Assembly (NCBI GenBank): GCA_019348495.1
Contig: JAHWJI010000006.1
Coordinates: forward strand, 1 to 47,106
Reading direction: 5' to 3'
From: Actinomycetota bacterium
GTDB lineage: Bacteria > Actinomycetota > Acidimicrobiia > Acidimicrobiales > CADCSY01
DNA: 47,106 nucleotides
Positions 19,560 to 28,839 of this stretch are shown here, one piece after another. The notes under the pieces are model-generated. The model was given only the letters and a program-made list of their open reading frames with translations. It had not been told where the DNA came from and searched no databases. The position numbers were made by a program, and so were the translations under genes. Each line of letters opens with the position of its first letter. Within the stretch, counting starts at the first letter, position 1.

Positions 19560-20861
19560 TCAAGACGGACCCCCCGGCGACGCGCTGTGGGTGTCGAGGA
19601 GGCGCAGGCGCAGCACGTCGAAGGCAGAGACGGCGGCGTTCTGGCGGATCACCGTGCGGTCGCCGGCCAGGCGCAGGTGGGCGACATCGGTGTCGCCGTG
19701 CAGGTACAGCCCCACGAAGACCGTTCCCACGGGCATGTCGTCCTGGGTCTCGGGGCCGGCCACCCCCGTGACCGCCAGCCCGGCGTCGGCCCCCAGCACC
19801 CGAGCGGCCCCCTCGGCCATGGCCCGGGCCGCGACCTCCGAGACCACCGGCCCCTTCGGAACGTCCAAGAGGTCGAACTTGACCTCGCTGGCGTAGGAGA
19901 CGATCCCACCCCGCAACCAGGCGCTCGAGCCGGGCACGTCGGTGCAGCGCGAGGCGATGAGCCCCCCCGTCATCGACTCGGCCAGCGCCAGGTGGAGACC
20001 GGCGGCCTGCAGCATCCCGCCCACCACCGCCTCCATCGTCGTGCCGTCGCATGCGAAGACGCTGCGTCCGAGGAGGGCCCGCACCGCCGCCTCCTCGGTG
20101 TCGAGGACGACCGCCGCCTCCTCGACGGTCCCGGACCTGGCTGTGATACGCACCTTGACGCCCTCCATCCCGCCGGCCAGGAAGGCGATGGTGGGGTTGC
20201 CGGCGGCGTCGAGGGCTTCGAGGCGAGGTGCCAGGCGCTCGGCCAGGGCCGACTCGGCCACACCCCAGGTGTGCAGCACCCGGCTGACGATGGAGGACCG
20301 TCCGCCCATGCGGGCCTGAAGGTCGGGGATGACGGCCCTGGTCACCATCTCGGTCATCTCGCGGGGTACGCCGGGCACCGCGTAGACGACCTGGGACGAT
20401 ACCGGTGACGTCGCCTCCGGCGAGCCACCAGGGGCAGGGACGGGACAGATCAGTCCGGGGGCGGTGCCGCGGCGCTGCTCGATGACACCGGCCCCGACCG
20501 GCACGTCGGCCTGGCGCTCGTTGCTGGGCGGCATCGTCCGACCGCGCTGGTCGAACAGCTCCCGGATGCGGGCCAGCACCGCGTCGTCCCGCACCAACTC
20601 GACGCCGAGGAACGCGGCCAGCGCCTCGCGGGTGACGTCGTCGGGGGTGGGGCCGAGGCCACCGCAGACGACGACCGCGTCGCTGCGCTCCAGGGCGAGC
20701 CGCAGGGCGGCCCCGATCCGCTCGACGTTGTCGCCCACCCGGGTCTGGTAGAAGACGTCGACCCCGGCCAGGGCCAGGTGCTGTGCGATCCAGGCGGAGT
20801 TGGTGTCGACCACGTCACCGAGCAGCAGCTCGGTGCCCACGGCGACGACCTCAACCTGCAT
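19560..20861 (-). CDS. cinA: CinA family protein (competence/damage-inducible, NMN amidohydrolase domain)
   Basis: MQVEVVAVGTELLLGDVVDTNSAWIAQHLALAGVDVFYQTRVGDN...CGGLGPTPDDVTREA...LALAESMTGGLIASRCTDVPGSSAWLRGGIVSYASEVKFDLL...AVTGVAGPE. Confidence 0.95.
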   Translation of the reverse strand: MQVEVVAVGTELLLGDVVDTNSAWIAQHLALAGVDVFYQTRVGDNVERIGAALRLALERSDAVVVCGGLGPTPDDVTREALAAFLGVELVRDDAVLARIRELFDQRGRTMPPSNERQADVPVGAGVIEQRRGTAPGLICPVPAPGGSPEATSPVSSQVVYAVPGVPREMTEMVTRAVIPDLQARMGGRSSIVSRVLHTWGVAESALAERLAPRLEALDAAGNPTIAFLAGGMEGVKVRITARSGTVEEAAVVLDTEEAAVRALLGRSVFACDGTTMEAVVGGMLQAAGLHLALAESMTGGLIASRCTDVPGSSAWLRGGIVSYASEVKFDLLDVPKGPVVSEVAARAMAEGAARVLGADAGLAVTGVAGPETQDDMPVGTVFVGLYLHGDTDVAHLRLAGDRTVIRQNAAVSAFDVLRLRLLDTHSASPGGPS

Positions 20862-21444
20862 CCGTTGCCACCTCCGTCGTTCCGTCGATGACGCTTCGCA
20901 GCCGGGCGGCCCGGGTGCCGTCACGCAGGTACTGGACGCCGCTGCCCAGGGTGAGGGCCACCGCCACCCAAAGGACCACCCGGGCCAACCACGGTGTCCG
21001 CCGGGTGGCGATCGGCGCCAGCGCCAGGCCGACGGCCACAGCCTGGACCGCCGTCTTGGCCTTGGCCGAGCGCCGGGCGGGGATGGACACGCCCCGGCGT
21101 CCCACCCAGCTCCGGTAGCCGCTCATGGTCACCTCTCGTGCGGTGATCAGGCCTACCGGGACCCACCCGAACGCACCCCGCGCCGCCAGGGTGACCATGG
21201 CCCCGAGCACCAGGAGCTTGTCGGCCAGCGGGTCGAGGAAGGCGCCGGAGCGGGTGGTGCCGTAGCGCCGGGCGAGGTAGCCGTCGATGCCGTCGCTGGC
21301 CGCAAGAGTGATCCACAGGGCCAGGGCCGGATAGGACGCCCCCGAACCGCCGATGACGAGCAGCAGCACCGGGGTGAAGGCGGCCCGGGCCACGGTGACG
21401 CCGTTGGCCGGCGTGACCAACGCCGAGGGCCCGAAGGCTCTCAC
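20851..21444 (-). CDS. pgsA: CDP-alcohol phosphatidyltransferase (phosphatidylglycerophosphate synthase-like)
   Basis: VRAFGPSALVTPANGVTVARAAFTPVLLLVI...SDGIDGYLARRYGTTRSGAFLDPLADKLLVLGAMV: DG..AR..G...D...D signature. Confidence 0.9.
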   Translation of the reverse strand: MRAFGPSALVTPANGVTVARAAFTPVLLLVIGGSGASYPALALWITLAASDGIDGYLARRYGTTRSGAFLDPLADKLLVLGAMVTLAARGAFGWVPVGLITAREVTMSGYRSWVGRRGVSIPARRSAKAKTAVQAVAVGLALAPIATRRTPWLARVVLWVAVALTLGSGVQYLRDGTRAARLRSVIDGTTEVATDAG

Positions 21445-22757
21445 CCGTGCGCCGGCGTCGATCCGCCACCGCCGACGAGGACATCGGCGTCGGCGACGAG
21501 GTCGGGACCGAGGGCGCCGCCGACCCGGACAGTGGCCAACTCGCCGACCGCCAGCGTCACGGGCACCTGCACGATGCCGTCGATCTCCGGCGCTTCCCGG
21601 TAGGTGCGGCCCACCCCGGGCCGGTCGACCAGCACCTCGACGTCGAGCCCCACCAGGGCGTCGCGCCCCTCGGCGGTGATGGCGTCCTGGCGCAGGCGGC
21701 ACTCGCCCAGGCGCTCGGCCACCAGCGCCGGGGCGACCCGACGGTCGAGAGCGGCGGCGTGGGTGCCCTCCTCGGGCGACCAGGCGAAGAAGCCGCACCA
21801 GTCGAGGCGGGCCGCCTCCAGGAAGTCCAGGAGAGCGTCGTGGTCGTCCTCGGTCTCGCCCGGGTAGCCGATGATGAAGTTGGACCGAAAGGCTGCCTCC
21901 GGCTGGCGCCGTCGGATGTCGTCCATGCGGGCCAAGAAGCGTTCGCCGTCACCCCAGCGGCGCATGGCCCGCAGCAGGGGTCGGGAGACGTGTTGGAGCG
22001 ACAGGTCGAAGTAGGGCACCCCGGTAGCGCAGATGGCCTCGACCAGCCCGTCGGTGAGGTCCGAGGGATACAGGTAGAGCAGGCGCACCCGCTCGACCCG
22101 CTCGGCCACCGCCTCCACCAGCCTCACGATGCGCCGGTCTCCCCGCCCCTGGTCGCGCCCGTAGGCGGCCAGGTCCTGGGCCACCAGCACGATCTCCCGG
22201 ACACCGGCACCCAGCGCCTCCACCTCGCGCAGGATCGACTCGACGCTGCGGCTGCGCTGCGGGCCCCGGAACGAGGGGATGGCGCAGAACCCACAGGCCC
22301 GATCGCACCCCTCGGCCACCTTGACGTAGGCCCAGGGGGCCGCAGCCGGAGGCCGGGGCAACTCGAGGAGGTCGAAGGAGGGCACGGCCCGCCCGCCCCC
22401 ACGGCGGCCCCCACGACCGCCCCCACGGCGGCCGAGGTGCACGGGGACCCCGAAGCCGACAACGGCGTCGACCTCGGGCAGGGCGAGGGCCAACTCCTCG
22501 CCGTAGCGCTCGGCCAGACAGCCCGTGACCACCACCTCGGACCCGGGTCGGCGGGCGCCGGCCAGGGCCAGCACGGTGTCGAGCGACTCGGCCCGGGCCT
22601 CCTCCACAAAGGCGCAGGTGTTGACCACCACCAGGTCGGCGTCGGTGGGCGCCGGAGCGGCCACCAGGCCGTCGGCCACCAGGGTGCCGGTCAGCTTGTC
22701 GGAGTCGACCTGGTTCTTGGCGCAGCCGAGCGTCTCCACCCAGAAGCTCCTCGGCAC
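21441..22757 (-). CDS. rimO: Ribosomal protein S12 methylthiotransferase
   Basis: MPRSFWVETLGCAKNQVDSDKLTGTLVADG...VVNTCAFVEEARAESLDTVL...VKVAEGCDRACGFCAIPSFRGPQRSR...LLYLYPSDLTDGLVEAI. Confidence 0.95.
   Translation of the reverse strand: MPRSFWVETLGCAKNQVDSDKLTGTLVADGLVAAPAPTDADLVVVNTCAFVEEARAESLDTVLALAGARRPGSEVVVTGCLAERYGEELALALPEVDAVVGFGVPVHLGRRGGGRGGRRGGGRAVPSFDLLELPRPPAAAPWAYVKVAEGCDRACGFCAIPSFRGPQRSRSVESILREVEALGAGVREIVLVAQDLAAYGRDQGRGDRRIVRLVEAVAERVERVRLLYLYPSDLTDGLVEAICATGVPYFDLSLQHVSRPLLRAMRRWGDGERFLARMDDIRRRQPEAAFRSNFIIGYPGETEDDHDALLDFLEAARLDWCGFFAWSPEEGTHAAALDRRVAPALVAERLGECRLRQDAITAEGRDALVGLDVEVLVDRPGVGRTYREAPEIDGIVQVPVTLAVGELATVRVGGALGPDLVADADVLVGGGGSTPAHG
22396..22431. repeat. 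Three 12-bp tandem repeats (CCCCCACGGCGG / CCCCCACGACCG / CCCCCACGGCGG) inside rimO
   Basis: Read directly; on the coding strand it encodes a Gly/Arg-rich tract (RRGGGRGGRRGGGRA). Confidence 0.9.
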
Positions 22758-22913
22758 GGCGACACCTTACCGTCGCCGGTGGGCACCCCTCGTGGGAGGG
22801 GCACGGACCGGCGCTCCACCTCACCGGCGAAGGCAGCGACCCCCGCCGTGGACTCTCGTGGGCGTGAGTGCCGTCTTCCGGAAGTTGCGCCCACGAGATG
22901 ACACCCGGTGGGC

Positions 22914-25322
22914 TCAGCGGTCGTCGCCGCCCTGGAGGTCGTCGAGCTCGGCGGGGGTCATGAGCACGTCGCGGGCCTTGGAGCCGGTGGAGGGCCCGAC
23001 CACGCCCCGCTGCTCGAGCAGGTCCATGAGTCGCCCGGCCCGGGCGAAGCCGACCCGGAGCTTGCGCTGGAGCATGGAGGTGGAGCCGAGCTGGGAGCGC
23101 ACCACCAGGTCCATGGCCTGGCGGCACAGCTCGTCGTCGTCGTCCTCGGCCCCCGCCTCGCCGACCGTCCCCCCGGCGGGATGGTCGTCCTCGAGCCCGA
23201 CGGTGGAGACCACCGACGGCGACTGGCGCCGCCAGTGGGCCACCACCTTGTGGACCTCGTCCTCGCCCACCCAGGCCCCCTGGATGCGACGGGCGCTCGA
23301 GGACGTGGCCCCCAACAGCAACATGTCGCCCTGGCCCACCAGCCGCTCGGCGCCGGCCTGGTCGAGGATCACCCGGCTGTCGGCCAGGCTCGACACGGCG
23401 AAGGCCAGCCGGGCCGGGATGTTGGCCTTGATGACCCCGGTGATGACGTTGACCGACGGGCGTTGGGTGGCGATGACCAGGTGGATGCCCACGGCCCGGG
23501 CCTTCTGGGCGATGCGACAGATCGACTCCTCCACGTCGCGGGCGGCGACCATCATCAGGTCGTTGAGCTCGTCGACGACCACGATGATGAACGGCAGGCG
23601 GGTGTGCAGCGTCTCGCCCGGGTCGTCCACCCCCTCCACCCGGGGATCCCTGCGCAGCTCGCCGCGGTCGAAGGCGGCGTTGTAGCCGGTGATGTCGCGC
23701 ACCCCGACCTCGGAGAGCAGGTCGTAGCGACGCTCCATCTCCCTGACCGCCCAGGCCAGGGCGTTGGCCGCCTTCTTGGGATCGACGACCACCGGCGCCA
23801 GCAGGTGGGGCACGCCGCCGTACTGGCCCAGCTCGACCCGCTTGGGGTCGACCAGGATGAGGCGGACCTGGTCGGGGGTGCTGCGCACCAGGATGGACGT
23901 GAGCACGCTGTTGATGCAGCTCGACTTGCCAGCACCCGTGGCCCCGGCGATGAGCAGGTGGGGCATGTCGGCCAGGTTGGCCAGCACCGCCCGACCGCTG
24001 ATGTCGCGCCCCACCGCCACCTCGCAGGCATGCAGCGCCCGGTGCGCCTCCTCGCTGGCCAGGATGTCGCCCACCGCCACCAGCTGGCGCTGCTGGTTGG
24101 GGACCTCGACACCGATGGCCGACCGGCCGGGGATGGGGGCCAGGATGCGCACGTCGGGCGAGGCCATGGCGTAGGCGATGTCTCGGTGCAACGACGTGAC
24201 CCGGGCCACCTTGACCCCGGGACCGAGCTCCAGCTCGTAGCGGGTGACGGTGGGGCCCACCGCCATGCCCACCAGGCGGGTCTCCACCCCGTGGGCGGCC
24301 AGGGCGTGCTCGAGGGTGCGCCCGGCCTGTTCCACCAGACGACGGTCGATCTCCTGGGCCGGGGTGCGGGCCAGCAGCGACAGGGGAGGGAGCTTCCACG
24401 GCCCCCGCTCGGCCGCGGGCCCGAGATCGATGGCGAGCTGTTCGGCGTCGTCGGGCGGCCTCACCACGGGCGGGTGGGTCCGAAGCCCGGGTTGGGTGGG
24501 ATCGAGATCGTGGGGGGTGGTCGCGTGGGCGACGGTCGCCTCGGCCAAGGGCGGGTCGTCGACGGCCGCGTCGAAGAGCACGGGAGGCGGACGGGTGTCG
24601 ATCGCCGTGGCCGGGACCCCGGCTGCATCCGACCCTGCCGGCGCGTGGGACACCGTCGTGAGCCAGTGGACCCCCCGGCGTAGGCCATCCACCGCCGGTC
24701 GGGTGGCGTCAGCGAACCAACGGCCCGCGGTGGCCAGGTGGTCGGCGGCGGTGCGCACGGTCGTGGCCGTCACCACCAGCACGGCGGCGCCCACCAGGGC
24801 GACGAGGACCACGCCCGCTCCCCACGGCGACAGCAGTGCCTTCAGTGGGGTGGCCACTCCCCGGCCCAGCCCGCCCCCGAGGCCGTCCTCGAGGAGATGG
24901 AACAACCCGTTGCCGGCGACGAGGGCCAGGGCCAGACCGGCGGCGACGCGCGAGGTGGCGTCGCCGGAACGGCCCCGGATCAACAGGGCGCCGACCCAGA
25001 CCTGGGCCAGGGGTAGGGCGAAGCGGGCCACACCCGCCAGCGAGTCGAGGCCTTCGTCGACGGCGCGGCCGGCAGGCCCACCCACGTCGGCCCAGGTGCC
25101 CAGGGCCACGAGGACCCCGGCCACCACCAGCACCGCACCCCACAGGTCGCCCCGGCCCAGGCCCCGGCGGACGACGTCGACCCGGGCTCGGCGCCGCCGG
25201 CTGGCCTCGCGCTTGGCCTTGTTCCTGGCGCTCCTGGCCGCCGCGGTGGGGGCGCCCTTCTTCAGGTGGCGAGCCGGGGGCCGCTTCCGGGCCGGCGGCC
25301 GTTGTCGAGTAGCAGTAGCCAC
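22914..25322 (-). CDS. ftsK: FtsK/SpoIIIE DNA translocase
   Basis: N-terminal TMs; VTRYELELGPGVKVARVTSLHRDIAYAMAS...LPHLLIAGATGAGKSSCINS-type motor (MPHLLIAGATGAGKSSCINSVL), VDPKRVEL, and C-terminal gamma-like domain (STSMLQRKLRVGFARAGRLMDLLEQRGVVGPSTGSKARDVL). Start codon uncertain. Confidence 0.93.
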   Translation of the reverse strand: MATATRQRPPARKRPPARHLKKGAPTAAARSARNKAKREASRRRRARVDVVRRGLGRGDLWGAVLVVAGVLVALGTWADVGGPAGRAVDEGLDSLAGVARFALPLAQVWVGALLIRGRSGDATSRVAAGLALALVAGNGLFHLLEDGLGGGLGRGVATPLKALLSPWGAGVVLVALVGAAVLVVTATTVRTAADHLATAGRWFADATRPAVDGLRRGVHWLTTVSHAPAGSDAAGVPATAIDTRPPPVLFDAAVDDPPLAEATVAHATTPHDLDPTQPGLRTHPPVVRPPDDAEQLAIDLGPAAERGPWKLPPLSLLARTPAQEIDRRLVEQAGRTLEHALAAHGVETRLVGMAVGPTVTRYELELGPGVKVARVTSLHRDIAYAMASPDVRILAPIPGRSAIGVEVPNQQRQLVAVGDILASEEAHRALHACEVAVGRDISGRAVLANLADMPHLLIAGATGAGKSSCINSVLTSILVRSTPDQVRLILVDPKRVELGQYGGVPHLLAPVVVDPKKAANALAWAVREMERRYDLLSEVGVRDITGYNAAFDRGELRRDPRVEGVDDPGETLHTRLPFIIVVVDELNDLMMVAARDVEESICRIAQKARAVGIHLVIATQRPSVNVITGVIKANIPARLAFAVSSLADSRVILDQAGAERLVGQGDMLLLGATSSSARRIQGAWVGEDEVHKVVAHWRRQSPSVVSTVGLEDDHPAGGTVGEAGAEDDDDELCRQAMDLVVRSQLGSTSMLQRKLRVGFARAGRLMDLLEQRGVVGPSTGSKARDVLMTPAELDDLQGGDDR

Positions 25323-25453
25323 AGTGGCAACAACGCTAACACCAGCAACAGGACAGGGGCGGTGAGCGCAGCCAGCCTGTCTGCTGTCGGAACCAATGAG
25401 CAGTGCCGCCAGAGGCGGCACCGTGCCCTTCTGGGCGAGGGAAGCGAGCCGGC

Positions 25454-27106
25454 CTACGCCTCCATGACGACGGGCACGATCATGGGCTTGCGCTTGGTGC
25501 GCTCGTTGACGAAGGCGGCCAGCGACTTGCGGACCTGGCGCTTGAGGGTGTCGAAGTCGGTGTCGTCGGCCCGCTCGATGGATTGCACCACCCGGCGGCG
25601 GGCCTCCTCCAACAGGTCCTCGGCCTCGGTGGCGTGCACCCAACCGCGGGTCACGATCTCGGGGCCGGCGATGACCTTGCCGCTCCTGACGTCGACGGTG
25701 ACGATGACCACCACCACCCCCTCCTCGGCCAGGACCTGGCGGTCGCGCAGCACGCCGTGGCCGACGTCGCCCACCACGCCGTCGACGTAGAGGTAGCCGG
25801 CCGGCACCTCACCCACCTTGGCCAGGCCGTCGTCGCTCAGCTCGACCACGTCACCGTCGGCGCACACGACGACGTCGTCCTCGCGCATGCCGACCGAGAC
25901 CCCGAGGCGGCCGTGGTGGATCATGTGGCGGTACTCGCCGTGGACGGGGATGAGCCAGGCCGGGTCGGCCACCGACAGCAGGGTCTTGAGCTCCTCGGCC
26001 TTGGCGTGGCCGGTCACGTGCACGTCGGCGATGCCCGAGTGGATGACGTCGGCACCCAGGCGGTGGAGACCGTCGATGACCTTGCCCACGCTGGTCTCGT
26101 TGCCGGGGATGGGGTGCGAGCTGAGGATGATGGTGTCGCCCGGGCCCACCTTCAGCCACTTGTTCTCGTTGGCGGCCATGCGGGACAGAGCCGACAGCGG
26201 CTCACCCTGGGAGCCGGTGGAGATGATGCAGAGCGACTCGGGCCTCACGTCCTCGATGTCGGCGATGTCGCAGACCTTGTCCTCGGGGATGCTCAGCCGG
26301 CCGAGGTCGCGGGCTAGGCGCACGTTCTTCTTCATCGACAGCCCGAGGGTGGCGATCCTGCGGCCCTCGGCGATGGCCACGTCGGCGATCTGTTGGATGC
26401 GGTGGATGTGGCTGGCGAAGCAGGCGGTGACGATGCGCTGTCCCCGGGCGCCGGCGAACAGGCTGCGCAGCGAGGTGCCGATGGAGCTCTCCGAGCGGGT
26501 GTGGCCCTCCTCCTCGGCGTTGGTGGAGTCGCTCAGCAACAGGCGGATGCCGCTGGTGGCGGCGATGGCGCCGATGCGGGCCAGGTCGGTGGTGCGCCCG
26601 TCGACCGGGGTGAGGTCGAGCTTCCAGTCGCCCGAGTGCAGGATCACGCCCTGGGGGGTGTGCCAGGCGGTGGCGAAGCCGTCGGGCACGGAGTGGGTGA
26701 CGGGGATGAACTCGACGTCGAAGGGGCCGATCCTGCGGCGCTCACCGTCCTCCACGGGGACGAGCTTGGTGCGGTGCAGGACCCCGGCCTCGTCGATGCG
26801 GTTGCGGGCGATCCCCAGGCTGAGGGCCGACCCGTAGATGGGGAACGACAGGTCGCGCAACAGGTAGGACAGGGCCCCCACGTGGTCCTCGTGGCCATGC
26901 GACAGCACGCATCCGTCCACCCGGTCGGCGTTGGCCCGCAGCCAGGTGAAGTCGGGCAGCACCAGGTCGACGCCGAGCATCTCCGCCTCGGGGAACATCA
27001 GCCCGCAGTCGAGCAGCACGATGCGCCCGTCGAGCTCGAAGCAGGCGCAGTTGCGGCCGATCTCTCCCAGCCCGCCCAGGAAGGTGATGCGTACGGGACT
27101 GGCCAT
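25454..27106 (-). CDS. rnj: Ribonuclease J
   Basis: MASPVRITFLGGLGEIGRNCACFELDGRIVLLDCGLMFPEAEMLGVDLVLPDF...LSHGHEDHVGALSYLL...IPVHGEYRHMIHH. Confidence 0.95.
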   Translation of the reverse strand: MASPVRITFLGGLGEIGRNCACFELDGRIVLLDCGLMFPEAEMLGVDLVLPDFTWLRANADRVDGCVLSHGHEDHVGALSYLLRDLSFPIYGSALSLGIARNRIDEAGVLHRTKLVPVEDGERRRIGPFDVEFIPVTHSVPDGFATAWHTPQGVILHSGDWKLDLTPVDGRTTDLARIGAIAATSGIRLLLSDSTNAEEEGHTRSESSIGTSLRSLFAGARGQRIVTACFASHIHRIQQIADVAIAEGRRIATLGLSMKKNVRLARDLGRLSIPEDKVCDIADIEDVRPESLCIISTGSQGEPLSALSRMAANENKWLKVGPGDTIILSSHPIPGNETSVGKVIDGLHRLGADVIHSGIADVHVTGHAKAEELKTLLSVADPAWLIPVHGEYRHMIHHGRLGVSVGMREDDVVVCADGDVVELSDDGLAKVGEVPAGYLYVDGVVGDVGHGVLRDRQVLAEEGVVVVIVTVDVRSGKVIAGPEIVTRGWVHATEAEDLLEEARRRVVQSIERADDTDFDTLKRQVRKSLAAFVNERTKRKPMIVPVVMEA

Positions 27107-27107
27107 G

Positions 27108-27998
27108 TCAGGCGTCGTCTCCTTGTAGCTCGGCCTGCAGCTGGCGGGCCCGGTCCTCCAGGCCCTCGGGGGCGGGTCCCATGGGTGGGCGGCACTGGCC
27201 GACGTGGTGGCCGAGGACCCGCAGCATGGCCTTGGTGGGTACGGGGTTGGGGGCGTCGTCGCCGGTCTCGAAGGCGAAGCTGGCCAGCATGCGCTGGTTG
27301 TGCCGGCGGGCGCCGGCCACGTCACCCTTCTCGAAGGCCTGGATCATGGCGCCCATGGTGGGCCCGACCCAGTGGCTGGCCACGCTGATGACCCCCACCG
27401 CCCCCACGGCCAGCAGGGGCAGGGTGAAGCCGTCGTCGCCGCTGTAGAGCTCGAAGGAACCGGGTGCGGCCGTGACCAGGCGGGCCGACTCGGCCGGGTT
27501 GCCGGCGGCATCTTTGACCGCCACCACGTTGGCCACCTCCCGGGCCAGCGCCACCAGGGTGGCGGTGGCCACCTTGCGCCCGGTGCGGGGAGGGATGTCG
27601 TAGACCACCACGGGCAGGTCGGTGGCGCCGGCCACCGCCGAGAAGTGGGCGAAGAGGCCGGCCTGCGAGGGTCGGCTGTAGTAGGGGGTGACGACCAGCA
27701 GGCCGGCCACCCCGGTGGTGGCCGCAGCCCGGGCCAACTCGACGCTGTGGCGGGTGTCGGCGCTGCCCACGCCGGCCACCACCGGCACCGTCACCGCCTG
27801 GGCCACCGTGCGGAACAGCTCCAGCTTCTCGTCGTCGGTCAGCGTGGGGCTCTCGCCCGTGGTGCCGGCCAGCACCAGTCCGTCGCTGCCGTGGTCGCCC
27901 AGCCACCGGGCCAGGGAGACGGCGGCGTCGTAGTCGACGCCGAGGTCGTCGTCGAAGGGCGTCACCATGGCGGTGACCACCGCGCCGAAGCGGGCCAT
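27108..27998 (-). CDS. dapA: 4-hydroxy-tetrahydrodipicolinate synthase
   Basis: MARFGAVVTAMVTPFDDDLGVDYDAAVSLARWLGDHGSDGLVLAGTTGESPTLTDDEKLELFRTV...VVTPYYSRPSQAGLFAHF...VVYDIPPRTG. Confidence 0.95.
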   Translation of the reverse strand: MARFGAVVTAMVTPFDDDLGVDYDAAVSLARWLGDHGSDGLVLAGTTGESPTLTDDEKLELFRTVAQAVTVPVVAGVGSADTRHSVELARAAATTGVAGLLVVTPYYSRPSQAGLFAHFSAVAGATDLPVVVYDIPPRTGRKVATATLVALAREVANVVAVKDAAGNPAESARLVTAAPGSFELYSGDDGFTLPLLAVGAVGVISVASHWVGPTMGAMIQAFEKGDVAGARRHNQRMLASFAFETGDDAPNPVPTKAMLRVLGHHVGQCRPPMGPAPEGLEDRARQLQAELQGDDA

Positions 27999-28000
27999 GG

Positions 28001-28666
28001 CTACGCGCCCCGCTCGAGGCCGAGGGTCTCCAGCAGGTCCTGGTGGAGCTCGAACCAGACGCTGTGGTAGCTGTCGAGCACCGGCCGGGTGAACCAGTCA
28101 CCCTCGCCCGCCGTGACCCGGGCCAGGGCGTGGGTCAGGCGGGACCGGTAGGGAGCGAAGCGGGCCAGGGCGCCGGCCAGGGTGTCGAGCACGGGCTGGG
28201 CCCGGCGGTGGACCTCCACCAGGCGGGCCACCACCCCGACGTCATAGGCCCGATCGGTGTGGTCGTTGGCGACTGGCGGAGCAGCGCCTTGGCCGTCGCC
28301 GTCGTCGTGGTCTTCAGCCCGGCGGAGCTGCCAGGCGGCACAGGCGGCCAACAGCTCGGGGTTGAGCTCGAGGAAGTCGCGGTAGGCGCCCTCCACCACA
28401 GCCCGGCTGCTGCTGGCCTGAAGCTCCTCGGCCACCTCGACGTCGTCGTGCTTGCGCCCCAGGGCCGTCGGCGCCCAGCCCACCAGCGCTCCGGGGCGGT
28501 GCTCGACCAGCCCGTCGACGGCCAGCCCGGTCACAATTGCCTCGACCTCGTCCTCGTCCAGGCCGGTGGCCACCGCCACGCACGGCGCCTCGGCCACGCC
28601 CTTGAGCCGCAGCGCGTGCAGCACGAGGAACCGGCGGTCGGACAGGTGGGGCATCGGCAGAGACAT
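28001..28666 (-). CDS. Uncharacterised protein with predicted N-terminal winged-helix domain
   Basis: MSLPMPHLSDRRFLVLHALRLKGVAEAPCVAVATGLDEDEVEAIVTGLAVDGLVEHRPGALVGWAPTALGRKHDDVE...: wHTH-like start followed by an alpha-helical domain. Confidence 0.65.
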   Translation of the reverse strand: MSLPMPHLSDRRFLVLHALRLKGVAEAPCVAVATGLDEDEVEAIVTGLAVDGLVEHRPGALVGWAPTALGRKHDDVEVAEELQASSSRAVVEGAYRDFLELNPELLAACAAWQLRRAEDHDDGDGQGAAPPVANDHTDRAYDVGVVARLVEVHRRAQPVLDTLAGALARFAPYRSRLTHALARVTAGEGDWFTRPVLDSYHSVWFELHQDLLETLGLERGA

Positions 28667-28675
28667 CGGCAGAGA
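28652..28675. repeat. Perfect 12-bp tandem duplication CATCGGCAGAGA x2 spanning the start codon of the 28001..28666 gene
   Basis: Read directly; on the coding strand gives ATGTCTCTGCCG-ATGCCC, two in-frame ATGs 12 bp apart. Confidence 0.9.
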
Positions 28676-28839
28676 CCCTATCCCTGCACCACGGCGGCAC
28701 ACGGAACCCCGACCGGCGCTTGCGCTACGCCGAGCTGCTCCCGTCGAGGAGCCACGACGTGGTGGCATCAAACCTTCGCGACCGGGCGTTGCGGGAGCGG
28801 GCGCACTGGCTGTAGCTCGCCTGGCTGGACACCGACTGG

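Noticed and set aside
21949-24399. 816-aa minus-strand ORF in an alternate frame across rimO/ftsK
   Set aside because: Same-strand alternate frame, Arg/Gly/Pro-rich; true frames encode RimO and FtsK.
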